The notes: generated from the letters alone by a model not told the origin. Positions 35,859-46,484 are shown, counted from the first letter of the stretch. The stretch: DNA of 64,000 bases from Fusibacter ferrireducens (GCF_015352425.1 NZ_JADKNH010000014.1:1-64000); one strand, 5' to 3'. Numbers and translations: made by a program.

Positions 35859-37046
35859 ATGTCAAATAAATGGGATAAACTCTCAAAACAAGAAGCTCAA
35901 AAAGAAAGCATTCGCCCTAGTCTAACCTACTGGCAAGATGCTTGGAGACGACTCAAAAAGAACGTCTTATCCATGTTGGGACTAGGTGCCATATTTTTAT
36001 TGATTTTATTTGCAGCTTTTGGAAACATCTTTACAGATTGGGCTTATTCAGATCAAGATCTAGATATGTCGAATTTACCTCCTAAACTTGAGGTTTTTGA
36101 TGTGGGCGATGGCATCACGTTATATGTTCATAAAGAATACACGCTTTACCGTGTTGAAGATGGTGGAAAAATCATCGAAAAAATGGAATTGCCGCAAGCA
36201 AATAGAGATTTGATGAAAAAACAAAATCATTATGAAATTGATGGCAAAGCCATCACTGTAGACTATAGTTTTGCTGCTAAAGCAAAAAAATCAAATGATC
36301 CGAATGCAATTAAATTTCAATTGCTTGTAGATGATCAAGTGTACACAGTGCCAACCGATAAAATTTCTAATGGCGTTTACAAATTTGGTACAGATGGCCT
36401 TGGAAGAGATTTGTTCGCAAGATTGGTATATGGTGCTAGAATTTCGCTTCTAATTGCATTTATTGCAACCATGGTACAGTTTTTCATTGGTGTTTTATAC
36501 GGCGGGATATCAGGTTATATTGGTGGAAAAGCGGACAACGTTATGATGAGAATCGTGGATGTTGTTTCGACAGTACCGTTGCTATTATATGTTATCATGC
36601 TCATGGTTGTTATTGGACCTGGTCTTAAAACGATTTGTATCGCACTGGGTTCGGTTTACTGGGTGAGAATGGCACGTATTGTTCGTGGACAGGTGCTCAG
36701 TATTAAAGAACAAGAATTTGTACTTGCAGCGAGAACAATTGGTGCGAGCACATGGAGAATCATGATTAGACATCTGATTCCAAATGCACTGGGTCCAATT
36801 ATTGTTTCACTTGCTATGATGATTCCAAATGCAATCTTTACAGAGGCATTCCTAAGCTTTATTGGTCTTGGTGTAAATGCACCGATGGCTTCTTGGGGAA
36901 CACTTGCAAATGATGCAGTACCTGGATTGAGATCTTATGCATATCAGTTATTGTATCCATCGGCATTTATTTCTTTGACAGTGCTTGCATTTAACTTCTT
37001 AGGCGATGGTCTAAGAGATGCGCTTGACCCAAGATTACGTAAATAG
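35859..37046 (+). CDS. oppC: Oligopeptide ABC transporter permease OppC with an outer-face insertion
   Basis: A 395-residue permease; OppC is usually about 300. After helix 1 (LSMLGLGAIFLLILFAAF) there is an insertion of roughly 100 residues (about 70-170) rich in beta-strand and charged residues, before the conserved FGTDGLGRDLFARLVYGARISL. By topology it lies outside the membrane and may contact the binding protein. The EAA loop AARTIGASTWRIMIRHLIPNALGPIIV and the remaining helices are normal. AGGAGG precedes the ATG. Confidence 0.92.
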   Translation: MSNKWDKLSKQEAQKESIRPSLTYWQDAWRRLKKNVLSMLGLGAIFLLILFAAFGNIFTDWAYSDQDLDMSNLPPKLEVFDVGDGITLYVHKEYTLYRVEDGGKIIEKMELPQANRDLMKKQNHYEIDGKAITVDYSFAAKAKKSNDPNAIKFQLLVDDQVYTVPTDKISNGVYKFGTDGLGRDLFARLVYGARISLLIAFIATMVQFFIGVLYGGISGYIGGKADNVMMRIVDVVSTVPLLLYVIMLMVVIGPGLKTICIALGSVYWVRMARIVRGQVLSIKEQEFVLAARTIGASTWRIMIRHLIPNALGPIIVSLAMMIPNAIFTEAFLSFIGLGVNAPMASWGTLANDAVPGLRSYAYQLLYPSAFISLTVLAFNFLGDGLRDALDPRLRK

Positions 37047-37060
37047 GAAGGAGTCTGAGA

Positions 37061-38080
37061 ATGAGTGGAAAATTATTAGACGTAAAAGAGCTGTATACTT
37101 CTTTCTATACGCACTTAGGAGAAGTACAAGCGATAAGAGGTGTCAGTTTTCACCTTGATAAAGGAGAAGCACTGGGAATCGTTGGAGAGTCTGGTAGCGG
37201 AAAATCCGTTACATCACTTTCAGTTATGAAACTGTTGCAGTATCCTGGTAAAGTTAAATCTGGACAGATTATGTTTAAAGGCGAAGATTTAGTGCCTAAA
37301 TCCAATAAAGAAATGATGAGCATTCGAGGAGATCAAATTGCAATGATTTTCCAAGATCCAATGACATCACTTAATCCTGTATATACAATAGGAAATCAAA
37401 TCATGGAAGCGGTTATCAAGCATCAGGGCCTATCCAAATCGGAGGCGAGAGCAAAGGCGATAGAAATGCTTACATTAGTTGGCATTCCATCTCCTGAGCA
37501 AAGAGTTGATAACTTTCCACATGAATTTTCTGGTGGGATGAGACAGAGAGCAATGATTGCCATTGCACTTTCATGTCAGCCAGATTTGCTCATAGCAGAT
37601 GAGCCAACAACGGCACTGGATGTTACAATACAGGCCCAAATATTGGAACTTCTCAAGGAGTTAAAAGATAAAGTAAATACGGCAATCATCTTGATTACAC
37701 ATGACTTAGGTGTTGTTGCAGATGTTTGCAGTCGAATCGTCGTTATGTATGGTGGATTGATTATGGAAGAGGGATCTGCAGAAGATGTGTTCTACAATCC
37801 AACACATCCATATACAATGGGATTGATCAAATCGATTCCAAGATTGGACCTCAATGAAAAACACAGATTAATTCCAATTCCAGGGACACCACCTGATTTA
37901 TTAAACCCTCCAACTGGATGTCCTTTTGCAACGAGATGTCCATATGCGATGCAGGTTTGTGTCAAAGAAGCACCTAAATTTTATGTGACAAATGAAGGTC
38001 ATCGTGCAGCATGTTGGTTATTGGATCCAGAAGCACCTAAAGTAGAAACTACTGGTGGTGTAAAGAGAGGTGATAAATAA
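37061..38080 (+). CDS. oppD: Oligopeptide ABC transporter ATP-binding protein OppD
   Basis: A 339-residue ATPase. Walker A GESGSGKSVT, Q-loop FQDPMTSLNP, signature FSGGMRQRAMIA, Walker B LLIADEPTTALDV and H-loop ITHDLG are intact. The C-terminal extension carries the four-Cys cluster typical of OppD/DppD (CPFATRCPYAMQVC...C), which in relatives binds an Fe-S cluster. Its stop overlaps the oppF start by one base, so the two ATPases are made together. Confidence 0.95.
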   Translation: MSGKLLDVKELYTSFYTHLGEVQAIRGVSFHLDKGEALGIVGESGSGKSVTSLSVMKLLQYPGKVKSGQIMFKGEDLVPKSNKEMMSIRGDQIAMIFQDPMTSLNPVYTIGNQIMEAVIKHQGLSKSEARAKAIEMLTLVGIPSPEQRVDNFPHEFSGGMRQRAMIAIALSCQPDLLIADEPTTALDVTIQAQILELLKELKDKVNTAIILITHDLGVVADVCSRIVVMYGGLIMEEGSAEDVFYNPTHPYTMGLIKSIPRLDLNEKHRLIPIPGTPPDLLNPPTGCPFATRCPYAMQVCVKEAPKFYVTNEGHRAACWLLDPEAPKVETTGGVKRGDK

Positions 38081-39069
38081 TGGCTGAAAAGGAAGTATTG
38101 TTAGAGGTAAAAAACCTCAAAAAATATTTTAAAGTAGATAAAGGCATTATTCGAAGAAATATTAAATATGTCAAAGCTGTTGATGATATCAGTTTTAAGA
38201 TCTACAAGGGTGAAACACTGGGACTTGTAGGTGAGTCAGGCTGTGGAAAGTCTACAACAGGTCGAACCATCATTAGACTTTATGACGTTACAGATGGCGA
38301 AGTCATCTTTGATGGCGCTGAAATTGGCCAAATGAGTGAGCATGAATTGAAACCTTTCAGAAAGAGAATTCAAATGATTTTTCAAGATCCGTATGCTTCG
38401 CTCAATACGAGAATGACGGTTTCAGATATTATCGGCGAACCTCTTGATATTCATGGATTGGCTTCGGGACAAGATAGACAAATGAAAATCTTTGAGTTAC
38501 TCGAACGTGTGGGCTTAAGTAAGATGCATGCCAGTAGATATCCTCATGAATTTTCTGGTGGACAAAGACAACGTATTGGTATTGCTAGAGCACTTGCAGT
38601 AGATCCTGACTTCATCATCTGTGATGAGCCAATCTCTGCACTTGACGTTTCAATCCAAGCTCAAGTGGTCAACATGCTTGAAGATCTTCAAAATGAATTT
38701 GGGTTAACGTATCTCTTTATAGCGCATGACCTTTCCATGGTTAAACATATCTCTGATCGTATTGGTGTTATGTATCTTGGGAAGATGGCTGAGATTGCAG
38801 AGAGTAACGCATTGTATGAAAAGCCACTTCATCCTTATACTCAGGCCTTACTGTCGGCAATTCCAATTCCAGATCCAGAAGTGACAAGAGCAAAACAAAG
38901 GATTATTTTGGAAGGTGATGTGCCAAGTCCAATAAATCCACCTTCGGGATGTAGATTTAGAACGCGTTGTATTTATGCTTTTGATAAGTGTAAAGAGATT
39001 GAGCCAGAACTCAAAGAGGTTGAACCAGAACATTTTGTGGCTTGTCATTTAATGGATGAGAAGGTGTAA
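38080..39069 (+). CDS. oppF: Oligopeptide ABC transporter ATP-binding protein OppF
   Basis: A 329-residue ATPase partner of OppD. Walker A GESGCGKSTT, Q-loop FQDPYASLNT, signature FSGGQRQRIGIARAL, Walker B FIICDEPISALDV and H-loop IAHDLS are present, with the C-terminal CRFRTRCIYAFDKC...C cluster. The insertion after the first strand (DKGIIRRNIKYVKAVDD) is typical of OppF. Last gene of the permease cluster; oppA follows with its own promoter. Confidence 0.95.
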   Translation: MAEKEVLLEVKNLKKYFKVDKGIIRRNIKYVKAVDDISFKIYKGETLGLVGESGCGKSTTGRTIIRLYDVTDGEVIFDGAEIGQMSEHELKPFRKRIQMIFQDPYASLNTRMTVSDIIGEPLDIHGLASGQDRQMKIFELLERVGLSKMHASRYPHEFSGGQRQRIGIARALAVDPDFIICDEPISALDVSIQAQVVNMLEDLQNEFGLTYLFIAHDLSMVKHISDRIGVMYLGKMAEIAESNALYEKPLHPYTQALLSAIPIPDPEVTRAKQRIILEGDVPSPINPPSGCRFRTRCIYAFDKCKEIEPELKEVEPEHFVACHLMDEKV

Positions 39070-39125
39070 ATGGAAGTTGTTTAAAAAATAACAATTTTTT
39101 TACTGTAGACAAATGACTATTTAGT

Positions 39126-39154
39126 TTGAAAAATCCAAAAATATATATTATAAT
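39126..39154 (+). promoter_or_regulatory. Sigma-A promoter of oppA
   Basis: TTGAAA (39126-39131), 17-bp spacer, TATAAT (39149-39154). It gives oppA a separate, probably strong transcript with a leader of about 225 nt, in which I find no known riboswitch. Otherwise 39070-39385 is featureless. Confidence 0.75.
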
Positions 39155-39385
39155 ATGGTTATGTTAAAAAAGGTTAACGCTACGATTAAAAATATGTAAC
39201 AATAATCAAATTGGTATGAATGTTGCTTGAACATCAGTTCGAGCGCGTTTATATAAAGTGTTAACAGTTTTAAGAAAATGTATAAGGGCTGGCATTTGAG
39301 TGAAGCGATTCAAATGATCTGAATGGCATGTCCTATAGGGCTGTTCTCTTATACAAAATTCAAAAAGACATTGGAGGGGATTATT

Positions 39386-41032
39386 TTGTTTAAAAGAAAT
39401 TTAGCATTACTGTTAGTAGTTATGTTAGTGGCAAGCATGTTTATTGGCTGTGGATCTAAACCAGAAGAGCCAGCTGCACCTGCTGAAGCTACACCTGCTG
39501 CAGAACCAGCAGCGGAACCAGCTGCAGAACCAGCTGCAGAACCAACTGCTGTTGAGCAAGTATTATACTGGAATGTTGGTTCAGAACCAAAAACGATCGA
39601 TCCAGGTTTAAATGCTGCATCTGATGGTGGTCATGTTATCAATAACATGTTCGAAGGTTTAATGAGAGAAATCAACGGGAAATTAGAGCCAGCTATGGCT
39701 GAAAGTTACACAATGAGCGATGATGGCTTAGTTTACACTTTTAAATTAAGAGATGCAAAATGGTCTGACGGTAAAGCAGTAACTGCTCAAGATTTTGAAT
39801 GGTCTTGGAACAGAGTGCTTGCTGAGGAAACTGCGTCTGAATATGCGTGGATTTTCGGAGAAGCAAACGTAGATTCATTTAAAGCAATTGACGAAAAAAC
39901 GCTTGAAGTTACTTTAAAAGCACCGACACCTTATTTCTTAGGTTTAACTGCATTCTATACATTCTTCCCAGTAAGAGAAGATGCAGTCGCTAAAGGCGCT
40001 GATGGTGCATGGGCAATTGATCCTGAAGCATCTATCGTAAATGGTCCTTTTATGCTTGAATCATATGTTGGTGGCGACAGATTAGTTCTTGTTAAAAATC
40101 CTAATTACTGGAGAGCTGATCAAGTGAAGTTGGAAAGAATTGAAGGGCTTATGATCGTTGAAGCTTCGACTGCTTTAACAGCATATCAAAGTGGATCAAT
40201 CGATGCGTTTTTATCTCCTCCAACTGAAGAGATTCCAAGACTTATCGCGGAAGATCCAACTTTCTATATCTTGCCACAAGATGGTACTTACTACTACTCT
40301 TTAAACACTGAAAAAGCACCTATGGATAATATCAATGTAAGAAAAGCTTTATCTCTTGCTATTGATAGAAAAGCAATCTGTGAAACTGTAACAAAAGGTG
40401 GACAAGTACCTGCTTTAAATATGGTTTCACCTGCATCATATGATGCTGATGGCAACTTATTCAGTACAAAAACTGGTAATTTCGGTTTATCTGAAACAGC
40501 TCAAATTGAAGAAGCACAAGCTTTATTAGCTGAAGCTGGATATCCAAATGGCGAAGGCTTCCCTTCTGTTGAACTTATGTACAACACAAACGAAGGCCAC
40601 AAGAAAATTGCTGAAGCAATTCAAGAAATGTGGAAACAAAACTTAAATATCGATGTGACTTTAACTAACCAAGAATGGGCTGTATTCCAAGATACTAGAC
40701 GTGAAGGTAACTATGAAATCGCTAGAGCTGGATGGTTAGGTGACTATTCTGACCCTATGACATACCTTGGTATGTTCTTATCAGAATCACCAATGAACTA
40801 CCCACGTTGGAAAAATGCTGAGTACGATAGTTTAATCGAGACAGCTAAAACAGCTCCAGGCCAAGAAAGATTTGACGCTTTATACAAAGCAGATGCTTTA
40901 ATGGAAAGCGCATATGTTAATATTCCAATTTACACTTATACAAATACTTTGATGATAAAAGAAAAAGTAGTTGGATGGGAAATGACAACGAGATCGAATT
41001 GGTTCTTCGGATTCGCTGAAATTGCAGAGTAA
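39386..41032 (+). CDS. oppA: Oligopeptide-binding lipoprotein OppA
   Basis: A 548-residue extracellular solute-binding protein (family 5). The signal peptide ends in the lipobox FIGC, so it is anchored by lipid to the membrane outer face. A linker with repeated AAEP follows, then YWNVGSEPKTIDPGLNAA and the family block VYTFKLRDAKWSDGKAVTAQDFEWSW. It delivers peptides to OppBC. The start is TTG 39386 with GGAGGGG five to six bases upstream; the in-frame ATG 63 bases earlier lacks a site and would spoil the signal peptide. It has the highest codon bias of the window to my eye, fitting an abundant protein. Confidence 0.95.
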   Translation: MFKRNLALLLVVMLVASMFIGCGSKPEEPAAPAEATPAAEPAAEPAAEPAAEPTAVEQVLYWNVGSEPKTIDPGLNAASDGGHVINNMFEGLMREINGKLEPAMAESYTMSDDGLVYTFKLRDAKWSDGKAVTAQDFEWSWNRVLAEETASEYAWIFGEANVDSFKAIDEKTLEVTLKAPTPYFLGLTAFYTFFPVREDAVAKGADGAWAIDPEASIVNGPFMLESYVGGDRLVLVKNPNYWRADQVKLERIEGLMIVEASTALTAYQSGSIDAFLSPPTEEIPRLIAEDPTFYILPQDGTYYYSLNTEKAPMDNINVRKALSLAIDRKAICETVTKGGQVPALNMVSPASYDADGNLFSTKTGNFGLSETAQIEEAQALLAEAGYPNGEGFPSVELMYNTNEGHKKIAEAIQEMWKQNLNIDVTLTNQEWAVFQDTRREGNYEIARAGWLGDYSDPMTYLGMFLSESPMNYPRWKNAEYDSLIETAKTAPGQERFDALYKADALMESAYVNIPIYTYTNTLMIKEKVVGWEMTTRSNWFFGFAEIAE

Positions 41033-41048
41033 TTTAAAATTTTAAGAT

Positions 41049-41084
41049 AAAAAGTGTCTCAATTTAATTGGGACACTTTTTTTT
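41049..41084 (+). terminator. Terminator after oppA
   Basis: AAAAAGTGTC and GACACTTTTT form the outer stem, with CAAT/ATTG inside, and a run of eight or more T follows. Confidence 0.9.
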
Positions 41085-41102
41085 ATCATTCTAGTACATA
41101 TA

Positions 41103-41222
41103 GTTTGAGTGTCAAAATCCAGTTTTGCATGAACTCTATACCCTATGCGGTATGACGTACTTGCCATAAACGCCATCATATGGTATAGGGTTGCTCAACT
41201 TTTGAATTTTGACACTCTAACC
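41103..41222 (-). repeat. Dispersed repeat family B, copy 2 (120 bp, inverted termini)
   Basis: On the minus strand it begins GGTTAGAGTGTCAAAAT, then AAAAGTTGAGCAA, ATGATGGCGTTTA, AAGTACG, TTCATGCAAAACTG, and ends with TTTTGACACTCAAAC. This follows the element at 17594-17714 along its whole length in the opposite orientation. The right end on the plus strand is TTTTGACACTCTAACC. Non-coding. The rest of 41223-41346 has only AT-rich leader DNA. Confidence 0.8.
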
Positions 41223-41346
41223 ACATATTTTTTTTCAATTGAAAATGTATTATAAATTGATGACATTCGTTAGTCATTTGAAACCATTATGATATAATAT
41301 AGAGGATTGTCAGAGGTATAATTAAACATATGATTGAGGTGTGAGT

Positions 41347-42348
41347 ATGAGTGTTGGGAAATTATCAAATGCGGATTTAAATCATTTTATAATAGATGAA
41401 ATTAAACCTCAGAGGTCTGATATATTAATTAGACCCGGTGTTGGTGAGGATTGTGCGGCTATTAAATTTGGGGAGTATGCATGTGTTGTAACCACAGATC
41501 CAATTACTGGCGCAACAGAGGAACTTGGCAAACTTGCAGTCCATGTGAGCGTAAATGATATCGCCTCCAGTGGTGCTGAACCAGTTGCACTTTTAATGAC
41601 ATTGCTCTGCCCAGAGGACACTGCTCTAGAATCGATTCAACAAATTGTCGTAGATGCCAATAAAGCGGCGAATGCGATGAATATAGAGATTATAGGTGGT
41701 CATACTGAAATGACGAACGCAGTAAATCGAATTGTCGTTTCAGTAACAGCATTTGGAAGTACAAGGGCGGAGGATATTATTATGACTGGTGGTGCAAAGA
41801 GTGGTGATTATTTGTATATGACCAAATATGCGGGACTTGAAGGGACGGCTATCATAGCTAAGGAAAAAGAGGAAATCCTAAAAGACTATTTGACAAAAAA
41901 TGAAATTCAAGATGCGCAATCTTTTATAGAACAAATCAGTGTATTGAGAGAAGGTGAAATTGGAAAACACCTAAAGGTATCTGCAATGCATGATGTCACT
42001 GAAGGTGGCGTTCTGGGGGCTATTTACGAAATGTGTGAAGCCAGTAAAGTGGGGTGTAAAGTTTACAATAATAAATTTGCAATCCACGAGTTAACCCAAA
42101 AAATCTGCGAGCATTTTAACATCAATCCGTTGAAGTTGATTTCAAGTGGTTCAATGCTCATGAGTGTCGACAAAGATGTTGCGCCTGCATATGAACAGGC
42201 GATGATAGAAGCAGAGATCCCCTATTCAAAAATTGGTGTACTAACTGAGGAGATGGATCGCATATTGATCTTTGGCGAAGAAGCAGATGAAGAAATATTT
42301 GATGTCATAGAGCCACCGGTTGAGGATGAACTCTATACAGTCGTCTGA
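41347..42348 (+). CDS. AIR synthase/HypE-related protein
   Basis: A 333-residue protein with the two-domain PurM-like fold: IRPGVGEDCAAIKFGEY and the metal/ATP block VVTTDPITGATEELGKLAVHVSVNDIASSGAEP in the N-terminal half, and AMHDVTEGGVLGAIYEMCE in the second. These are the general signs of the AIR synthase, HypE, SelD and ThiL superfamily, which use ATP to activate carbonyl or carbamoyl groups. It is not PurM itself, and no hyp, sel or thi genes adjoin, so the substrate is unknown. ATG 41347 with GAGGTG six bases before it is preferred to the GTG at 41341. Confidence 0.8.
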   Translation: MSVGKLSNADLNHFIIDEIKPQRSDILIRPGVGEDCAAIKFGEYACVVTTDPITGATEELGKLAVHVSVNDIASSGAEPVALLMTLLCPEDTALESIQQIVVDANKAANAMNIEIIGGHTEMTNAVNRIVVSVTAFGSTRAEDIIMTGGAKSGDYLYMTKYAGLEGTAIIAKEKEEILKDYLTKNEIQDAQSFIEQISVLREGEIGKHLKVSAMHDVTEGGVLGAIYEMCEASKVGCKVYNNKFAIHELTQKICEHFNINPLKLISSGSMLMSVDKDVAPAYEQAMIEAEIPYSKIGVLTEEMDRILIFGEEADEEIFDVIEPPVEDELYTVV

Positions 42349-42373
42349 AATGAAAATGAGAGGTAAAGTACGG

Positions 42374-44491
42374 ATGAAAAAAGCATGTAATTTGAACTTA
42401 AAAAAGATGAGCATTCTCATGTTGATTATCGCTATTCTGAGTAGCACAATGCCACTTGCATTTGCCAATAAATATTTTGAATCGGACCAAGTTAACTTGG
42501 TTGATCCGATTACGGGCACATCTGGCGCATATTATCCCGTGAATCTTATGTTCGCTGGTGAAGACGTCATTACGGATGTGCCAGCCATTATCTATGAGAA
42601 GAATGGCAGTACCAGAACCATTGTGCCCATCAGTTTTATCACGGAAAAACTCGGGGCTCAGATTTCTTGGAAACAAGAAACGCAAGAAGTGACCATTGTG
42701 AGCTCGGAAAAGACAATCGTTATGCAGATTGGCAATGCTTATGCCACAGTAAATGGGAAGAAAACGAAGTTGCCGGATGGCATTCCCCCGATATTGCTTC
42801 AATATGATGGGATGACGAAAACATATGTCCCTGTGAAGTTCATCAGTGAGCAACTTGGGTTAGATACAAACTGGATAGCGGGGACAAGAACCGTTGCCAT
42901 CAACAGACCAGTCCAAACATTAAACAATATCTATTTGGATTATATGAAGCAATTTCCAGAGATCAGAATGAAAGTGACCGGTGAAGTTGTGGCCACAAGC
43001 TTTAATATTTCCGGGACAGATGTTGGCGCACAAGATAAAATTATCGTCGATCTTCAAAATACGAAGTTTGATCTGACCGATAAATCGTTGTTAAAAGATG
43101 GTATTGGAACTTACGATGTGCCTGATGGGATCTTTGGCATAGACAAAGTAGAGATTAGCAGTCAATCTTCCAATCCACCGACGACACGGATTGTGGTCTA
43201 TTTAGATGAAAAAAAAGGCCATAATATTTTTTATGATGAAACGACGCAAGAAATGGTGATTCAGCTGGCCAATACGGTTAATAAGGTATCTGTCGAAAAA
43301 TTCTTTTCAACGGACACTGTTGTTATCAATACCAGCGAGAATCCAATTTATAATATCAATGTTGTGGGACAACAGATTATAGTGGATGTCATCAACAGCT
43401 ATATGAAGATCAATGAGGGACAAATGCAAGTGGTTCCTGTTAATCAAGGTAAAATTAATTCTTTGGGGTATAGTCAGTTGGATACCAGTCGTTACAAGGA
43501 TTCAGATTTTTATACTTCAAATGACAAGGTTTCAAGAGTCATTGTTGAACTCAATGAAAAGGTGACTTATGATGATATCTATGTGGAAAATGAGGGCACT
43601 AAAATCATGGTGTTTGTCAGTCAAAATCCACTTAATAACTTCGATTATGTTAAGCTCAATAACGCTCGATCCACTGTGGATGTAAGGCTATTGAAATATG
43701 GTGACTATGATGTTGCCTATAATAAAGAAAACCGCATGATCAGAGTTGAAATTCCAAAAGAGCTTACGGATTTATCTGCTTTTGAATACCCGATTCGAGA
43801 TCAACTTATAGAATCGATAGATATGAAAGCTCTGGATGACAAATATCAAATGAACATTACGCTGTCGCCAAATACAACTTACCAACAACTTAATGAAGAG
43901 GGCAAAATTGCTTTTGTCTTTTCAAACACTGCAATTCAAAACTCAATTTACAAGGATATGTTGATTGTACTCGATGCAGGACATGGTGGTCACGATTCAG
44001 GTGCTGTTGGCACGAAGGCAAAGGAAAAGGACTTGGCTCTTAAGGCGACACTTTTACTTGAGAATCAGTTAAAATCGCTGGGATTCAAAGTTTATATGAC
44101 GAGATCAACCGATGAATACATTGGCTTATATGACCGTGCTGACATTGCAAATGACCTAAATGCAGATTTATTTGTGAGTGTTCACATCAATGCAACGACG
44201 AATTCAGTTGCCTCAGGGGTTGAGGTGCTCTACGCGTCTGAAAATCCAAGTGGTGGAAAAGGGCTCGCAGAACTCATTCAAAAACAATTGGTTTCTACAC
44301 TGGGCGCTAAGAATAGAGGCATTGTGTTGCGACCTAATTTAGTTGTCATCAGAGAGACCAAAATGCCGTCCGTTTTGTGTGAGCTTGGCTTTATCAGTAA
44401 TCCAGAAGAGCAGGATAAGATGATGACCACAGCATACCTTGAAAAAGCGGCAAAGGCGATGGTAGAAGGTATTAAACAGTTTTTAAAATAG
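42374..44491 (+). CDS. N-acetylmuramoyl-L-alanine amidase with stalk-like N-terminal domains
   Basis: A 705-residue exported enzyme. A signal peptide (residues 1-32) is followed by a copper-amine-oxidase-like N domain ([18 protein letters not shown], then [17 protein letters not shown]), then AMIN-type beta repeats, and a C-terminal Amidase_3 domain starting at [15 protein letters not shown]. The zinc ligands are His in DAGHGG, a Glu downstream and His in SVHINA; the catalytic Glu is in CELGFISNP. It cuts the peptide from glycan in peptidoglycan, for daughter-cell separation or wall turnover. ATG 42374 follows GAGAGGT by about nine bases; earlier in-frame ATGs overlap that site. Confidence 0.93.
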   Translation: MKKACNLNLKKMSILMLIIAILSSTMPLAFANKYFESDQVNLVDPITGTSGAYYPVNLMFAGEDVITDVPAIIYEKNGSTRTIVPISFITEKLGAQISWKQETQEVTIVSSEKTIVMQIGNAYATVNGKKTKLPDGIPPILLQYDGMTKTYVPVKFISEQLGLDTNWIAGTRTVAINRPVQTLNNIYLDYMKQFPEIRMKVTGEVVATSFNISGTDVGAQDKIIVDLQNTKFDLTDKSLLKDGIGTYDVPDGIFGIDKVEISSQSSNPPTTRIVVYLDEKKGHNIFYDETTQEMVIQLANTVNKVSVEKFFSTDTVVINTSENPIYNINVVGQQIIVDVINSYMKINEGQMQVVPVNQGKINSLGYSQLDTSRYKDSDFYTSNDKVSRVIVELNEKVTYDDIYVENEGTKIMVFVSQNPLNNFDYVKLNNARSTVDVRLLKYGDYDVAYNKENRMIRVEIPKELTDLSAFEYPIRDQLIESIDMKALDDKYQMNITLSPNTTYQQLNEEGKIAFVFSNTAIQNSIYKDMLIVLDAGHGGHDSGAVGTKAKEKDLALKATLLLENQLKSLGFKVYMTRSTDEYIGLYDRADIANDLNADLFVSVHINATTNSVASGVEVLYASENPSGGKGLAELIQKQLVSTLGAKNRGIVLRPNLVVIRETKMPSVLCELGFISNPEEQDKMMTTAYLEKAAKAMVEGIKQFLK

Positions 44492-44502
44492 GAGGCAAAA
44501 TT

Positions 44503-45216
44503 TTGAGAATAGATTCAAGAAAAAACGATGCGTTGAGACCGGTTAAATTTACTCGTAATTATATTATGCATCCACAGGGCGCAGTCCTTGTGGAGATGGG
44601 GAATACCAAAGTGATTTGCACGGCAACCGTGGAAGAAAAAGTGCCCCATTTCTTAAAGGGTTCTGAACAAGGTTGGGTTACTGCAGAATACAGTATGATT
44701 CCGGGATCAACGGGTTCTAGAAAGTCTAGAAATACAAAGGGCATCGACGGCAGGAGTCAAGAAATACAAAGGTTAATTGGCCGCTCATTGAGATCTATTG
44801 TAGATTTGAAAGCCCTAGGAGAGAGAACCATATGGATTGACTGTGACGTCATTCAGGCTGATGGCGGGACGAGAACAGCTTCTATTACAGGAGCTTACGT
44901 GGCACTTCATGATGCCGTTCAATTGCTTTTGGATCACAGTGTCCTTGAAGTAAATCCGATAAAGACCAGTGTAGCAGCGGTCAGTGTGGGCATTTATGAA
45001 TCTGAGGTTATATTGGATCTTTGTTATGAAGAGGATTCAAAAGCGCATGTGGATATGAATCTCGTCATGACAGGTGAAGGAGAGCTCATTGAAATACAAG
45101 GCACAGGCGAAGAAAAGCCCTTTACTAAAGCTCAGATGTTCGAACTCTTAGAACTTGGTGAAAAAGGCATTAAAACATTAACGGCATTACAAGCGCAAGC
45201 TTTGGCAGCAGAATAA
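44503..45216 (+). CDS. rph: Ribonuclease PH
   Basis: A 237-residue phosphorolytic exonuclease that trims the 3' ends of tRNA precursors. Clear blocks are [48 protein letters not shown] and [23 protein letters not shown]. It begins with TTG, with AGGAGG ten bases before it. It is followed by rdgB after 71 bases, a common Firmicutes order (rph-rdgB-yfcE). Confidence 0.97.
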   Translation: MRIDSRKNDALRPVKFTRNYIMHPQGAVLVEMGNTKVICTATVEEKVPHFLKGSEQGWVTAEYSMIPGSTGSRKSRNTKGIDGRSQEIQRLIGRSLRSIVDLKALGERTIWIDCDVIQADGGTRTASITGAYVALHDAVQLLLDHSVLEVNPIKTSVAAVSVGIYESEVILDLCYEEDSKAHVDMNLVMTGEGELIEIQGTGEEKPFTKAQMFELLELGEKGIKTLTALQAQALAAE

Positions 45217-45287
45217 ATTCTTTTTGGACTAAATGCTCTTTTTTGAGCTAAGGCTAATTAGAAAAAATGAATTGAGGAGATCAAATA

Positions 45288-45890
45288 ATGAAACAAAGTG
45301 CGATACTGGCTTCAAGTAATAAGCATAAGCTTGAAGAAATTCAAAAAATATTGAGTGCATTCGATTTTGAACTTTTGACATTGGCAGAAGTGGGTCTTGG
45401 AGATCTTGAGATTATAGAAGATGGTGAAACTTTTGAAGAAAACTCTTATATTAAAGCTAAAGCTGTCATGGATTTAAAACATATGGTGACGATTGCAGAC
45501 GATTCTGGCCTTGAAGTGGACTATCTTCACGGAGCGCCTGGCGTCTATTCAGCAAGATATGCTGGAGAACATGTGAGTTATGAAGATAATAATAAGAAGT
45601 TGTTAAAGGCACTTGAAGGCGTCTCTAGAGCGCAGAGAACAGCTCGATTCGTCACTGTAATCACCATGCTCTTTGAAAATGGCGATAAAATTGTTGCTAG
45701 GGGTGAAGTGTCGGGTATAATCGAAACAGAAATAAAGGGCAATGGTGGTTTTGGCTATGATCCGTTGTTTTACGTTCCTGAAATTGGAAAGACGTTTGCA
45801 GAATGTACAGCTGAAGAAAAAAATAAAATAAGCCATAGAGCCAATGCACTTATTCAGCTAAAAGCACTTTTAAAAGAGAGACAAATTTAG
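45288..45890 (+). CDS. rdgB: XTP/dITP pyrophosphatase (RdgB/HAM1)
   Basis: A 200-residue protein. ILASSNKHKLEEIQKIL at the N-terminus, the metal/base block ADDSGLEVDYLHGAPGVYSARYAG and GNGGFGYDPLFYVPE are diagnostic. It removes non-canonical purine triphosphates from the nucleotide pool, which protects DNA. AGGAGA precedes the ATG. yfcE starts eight bases after its stop. Confidence 0.96.
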   Translation: MKQSAILASSNKHKLEEIQKILSAFDFELLTLAEVGLGDLEIIEDGETFEENSYIKAKAVMDLKHMVTIADDSGLEVDYLHGAPGVYSARYAGEHVSYEDNNKKLLKALEGVSRAQRTARFVTVITMLFENGDKIVARGEVSGIIETEIKGNGGFGYDPLFYVPEIGKTFAECTAEEKNKISHRANALIQLKALLKERQI

Positions 45891-45898
45891 GTGATGCT

Positions 45899-46375
45899 AT
45901 GAAAATTTGCGTATTCAGCGATACTCATGGTCATATTTCTCAAATCAAAGATCGGCTCATACATCTGGATCAAGAAGTGGATGCCTTTTGGTTTTTAGGT
46001 GATTATGCGAAGGATTGCAAGGTGTTAAAAAAAGTGTTGAAAAAAAAGATTTCCATTGTGAGAGGCAATTGTGATTTCAACTCTCATGAACCTGAAGAGC
46101 AAATCTTAGAGGTAGAAGGCAAACGCGTCCTGTTGACACATGGACATCACTATAATGTCAAAAACACTTTGACGACTCTTTATCTTAAGGCTAAGTCCAG
46201 TGAAGTGGATTTGGTTTGCTTTGGACATACGCATATGGCCTTATATGAAAAAGAGGGGGGCGTTGTCTTTTTCAATCCTGGTAGCCCCACAAGTCCAAGA
46301 GGGCGAATTCATCCTTCCTTGGGCGTGGTAACCATTGATAAGGAAAGTATTTTGTGTGATCATATATGGCTCTAA
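45899..46375 (+). CDS. YfcE/MJ0936-type metallophosphoesterase
   Basis: A 158-residue calcineurin-like phosphoesterase. Metal ligands: Asp and His in FSDTHGH, Asp in FLGDYAKD, Asn in VRGNCD, His in LTHGHHYN and in CFGHTHM. It hydrolyses phosphodiesters in vitro in relatives; the natural substrate is not known. It ends the rph-rdgB-yfcE unit. The start is the ATG at 45899, preceded by TTAGGTGAT. Confidence 0.92.
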   Translation: MKICVFSDTHGHISQIKDRLIHLDQEVDAFWFLGDYAKDCKVLKKVLKKKISIVRGNCDFNSHEPEEQILEVEGKRVLLTHGHHYNVKNTLTTLYLKAKSSEVDLVCFGHTHMALYEKEGGVVFFNPGSPTSPRGRIHPSLGVVTIDKESILCDHIWL

Positions 46376-46484
46376 TAGAGGCTATTCTATCCGTTGAAAT
46401 GACAAGCGCTTAGATTGTCTGTATCTATGTAAAGTAATTGTAATTTTCTGATTAATGCAACATTAAAAAAGTTTTGAAAAGGTG

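Noticed and set aside
39070-39385. Riboswitch in the oppA leader
   Set aside because: No known aptamer pattern or terminator/antiterminator pair could be found by eye.
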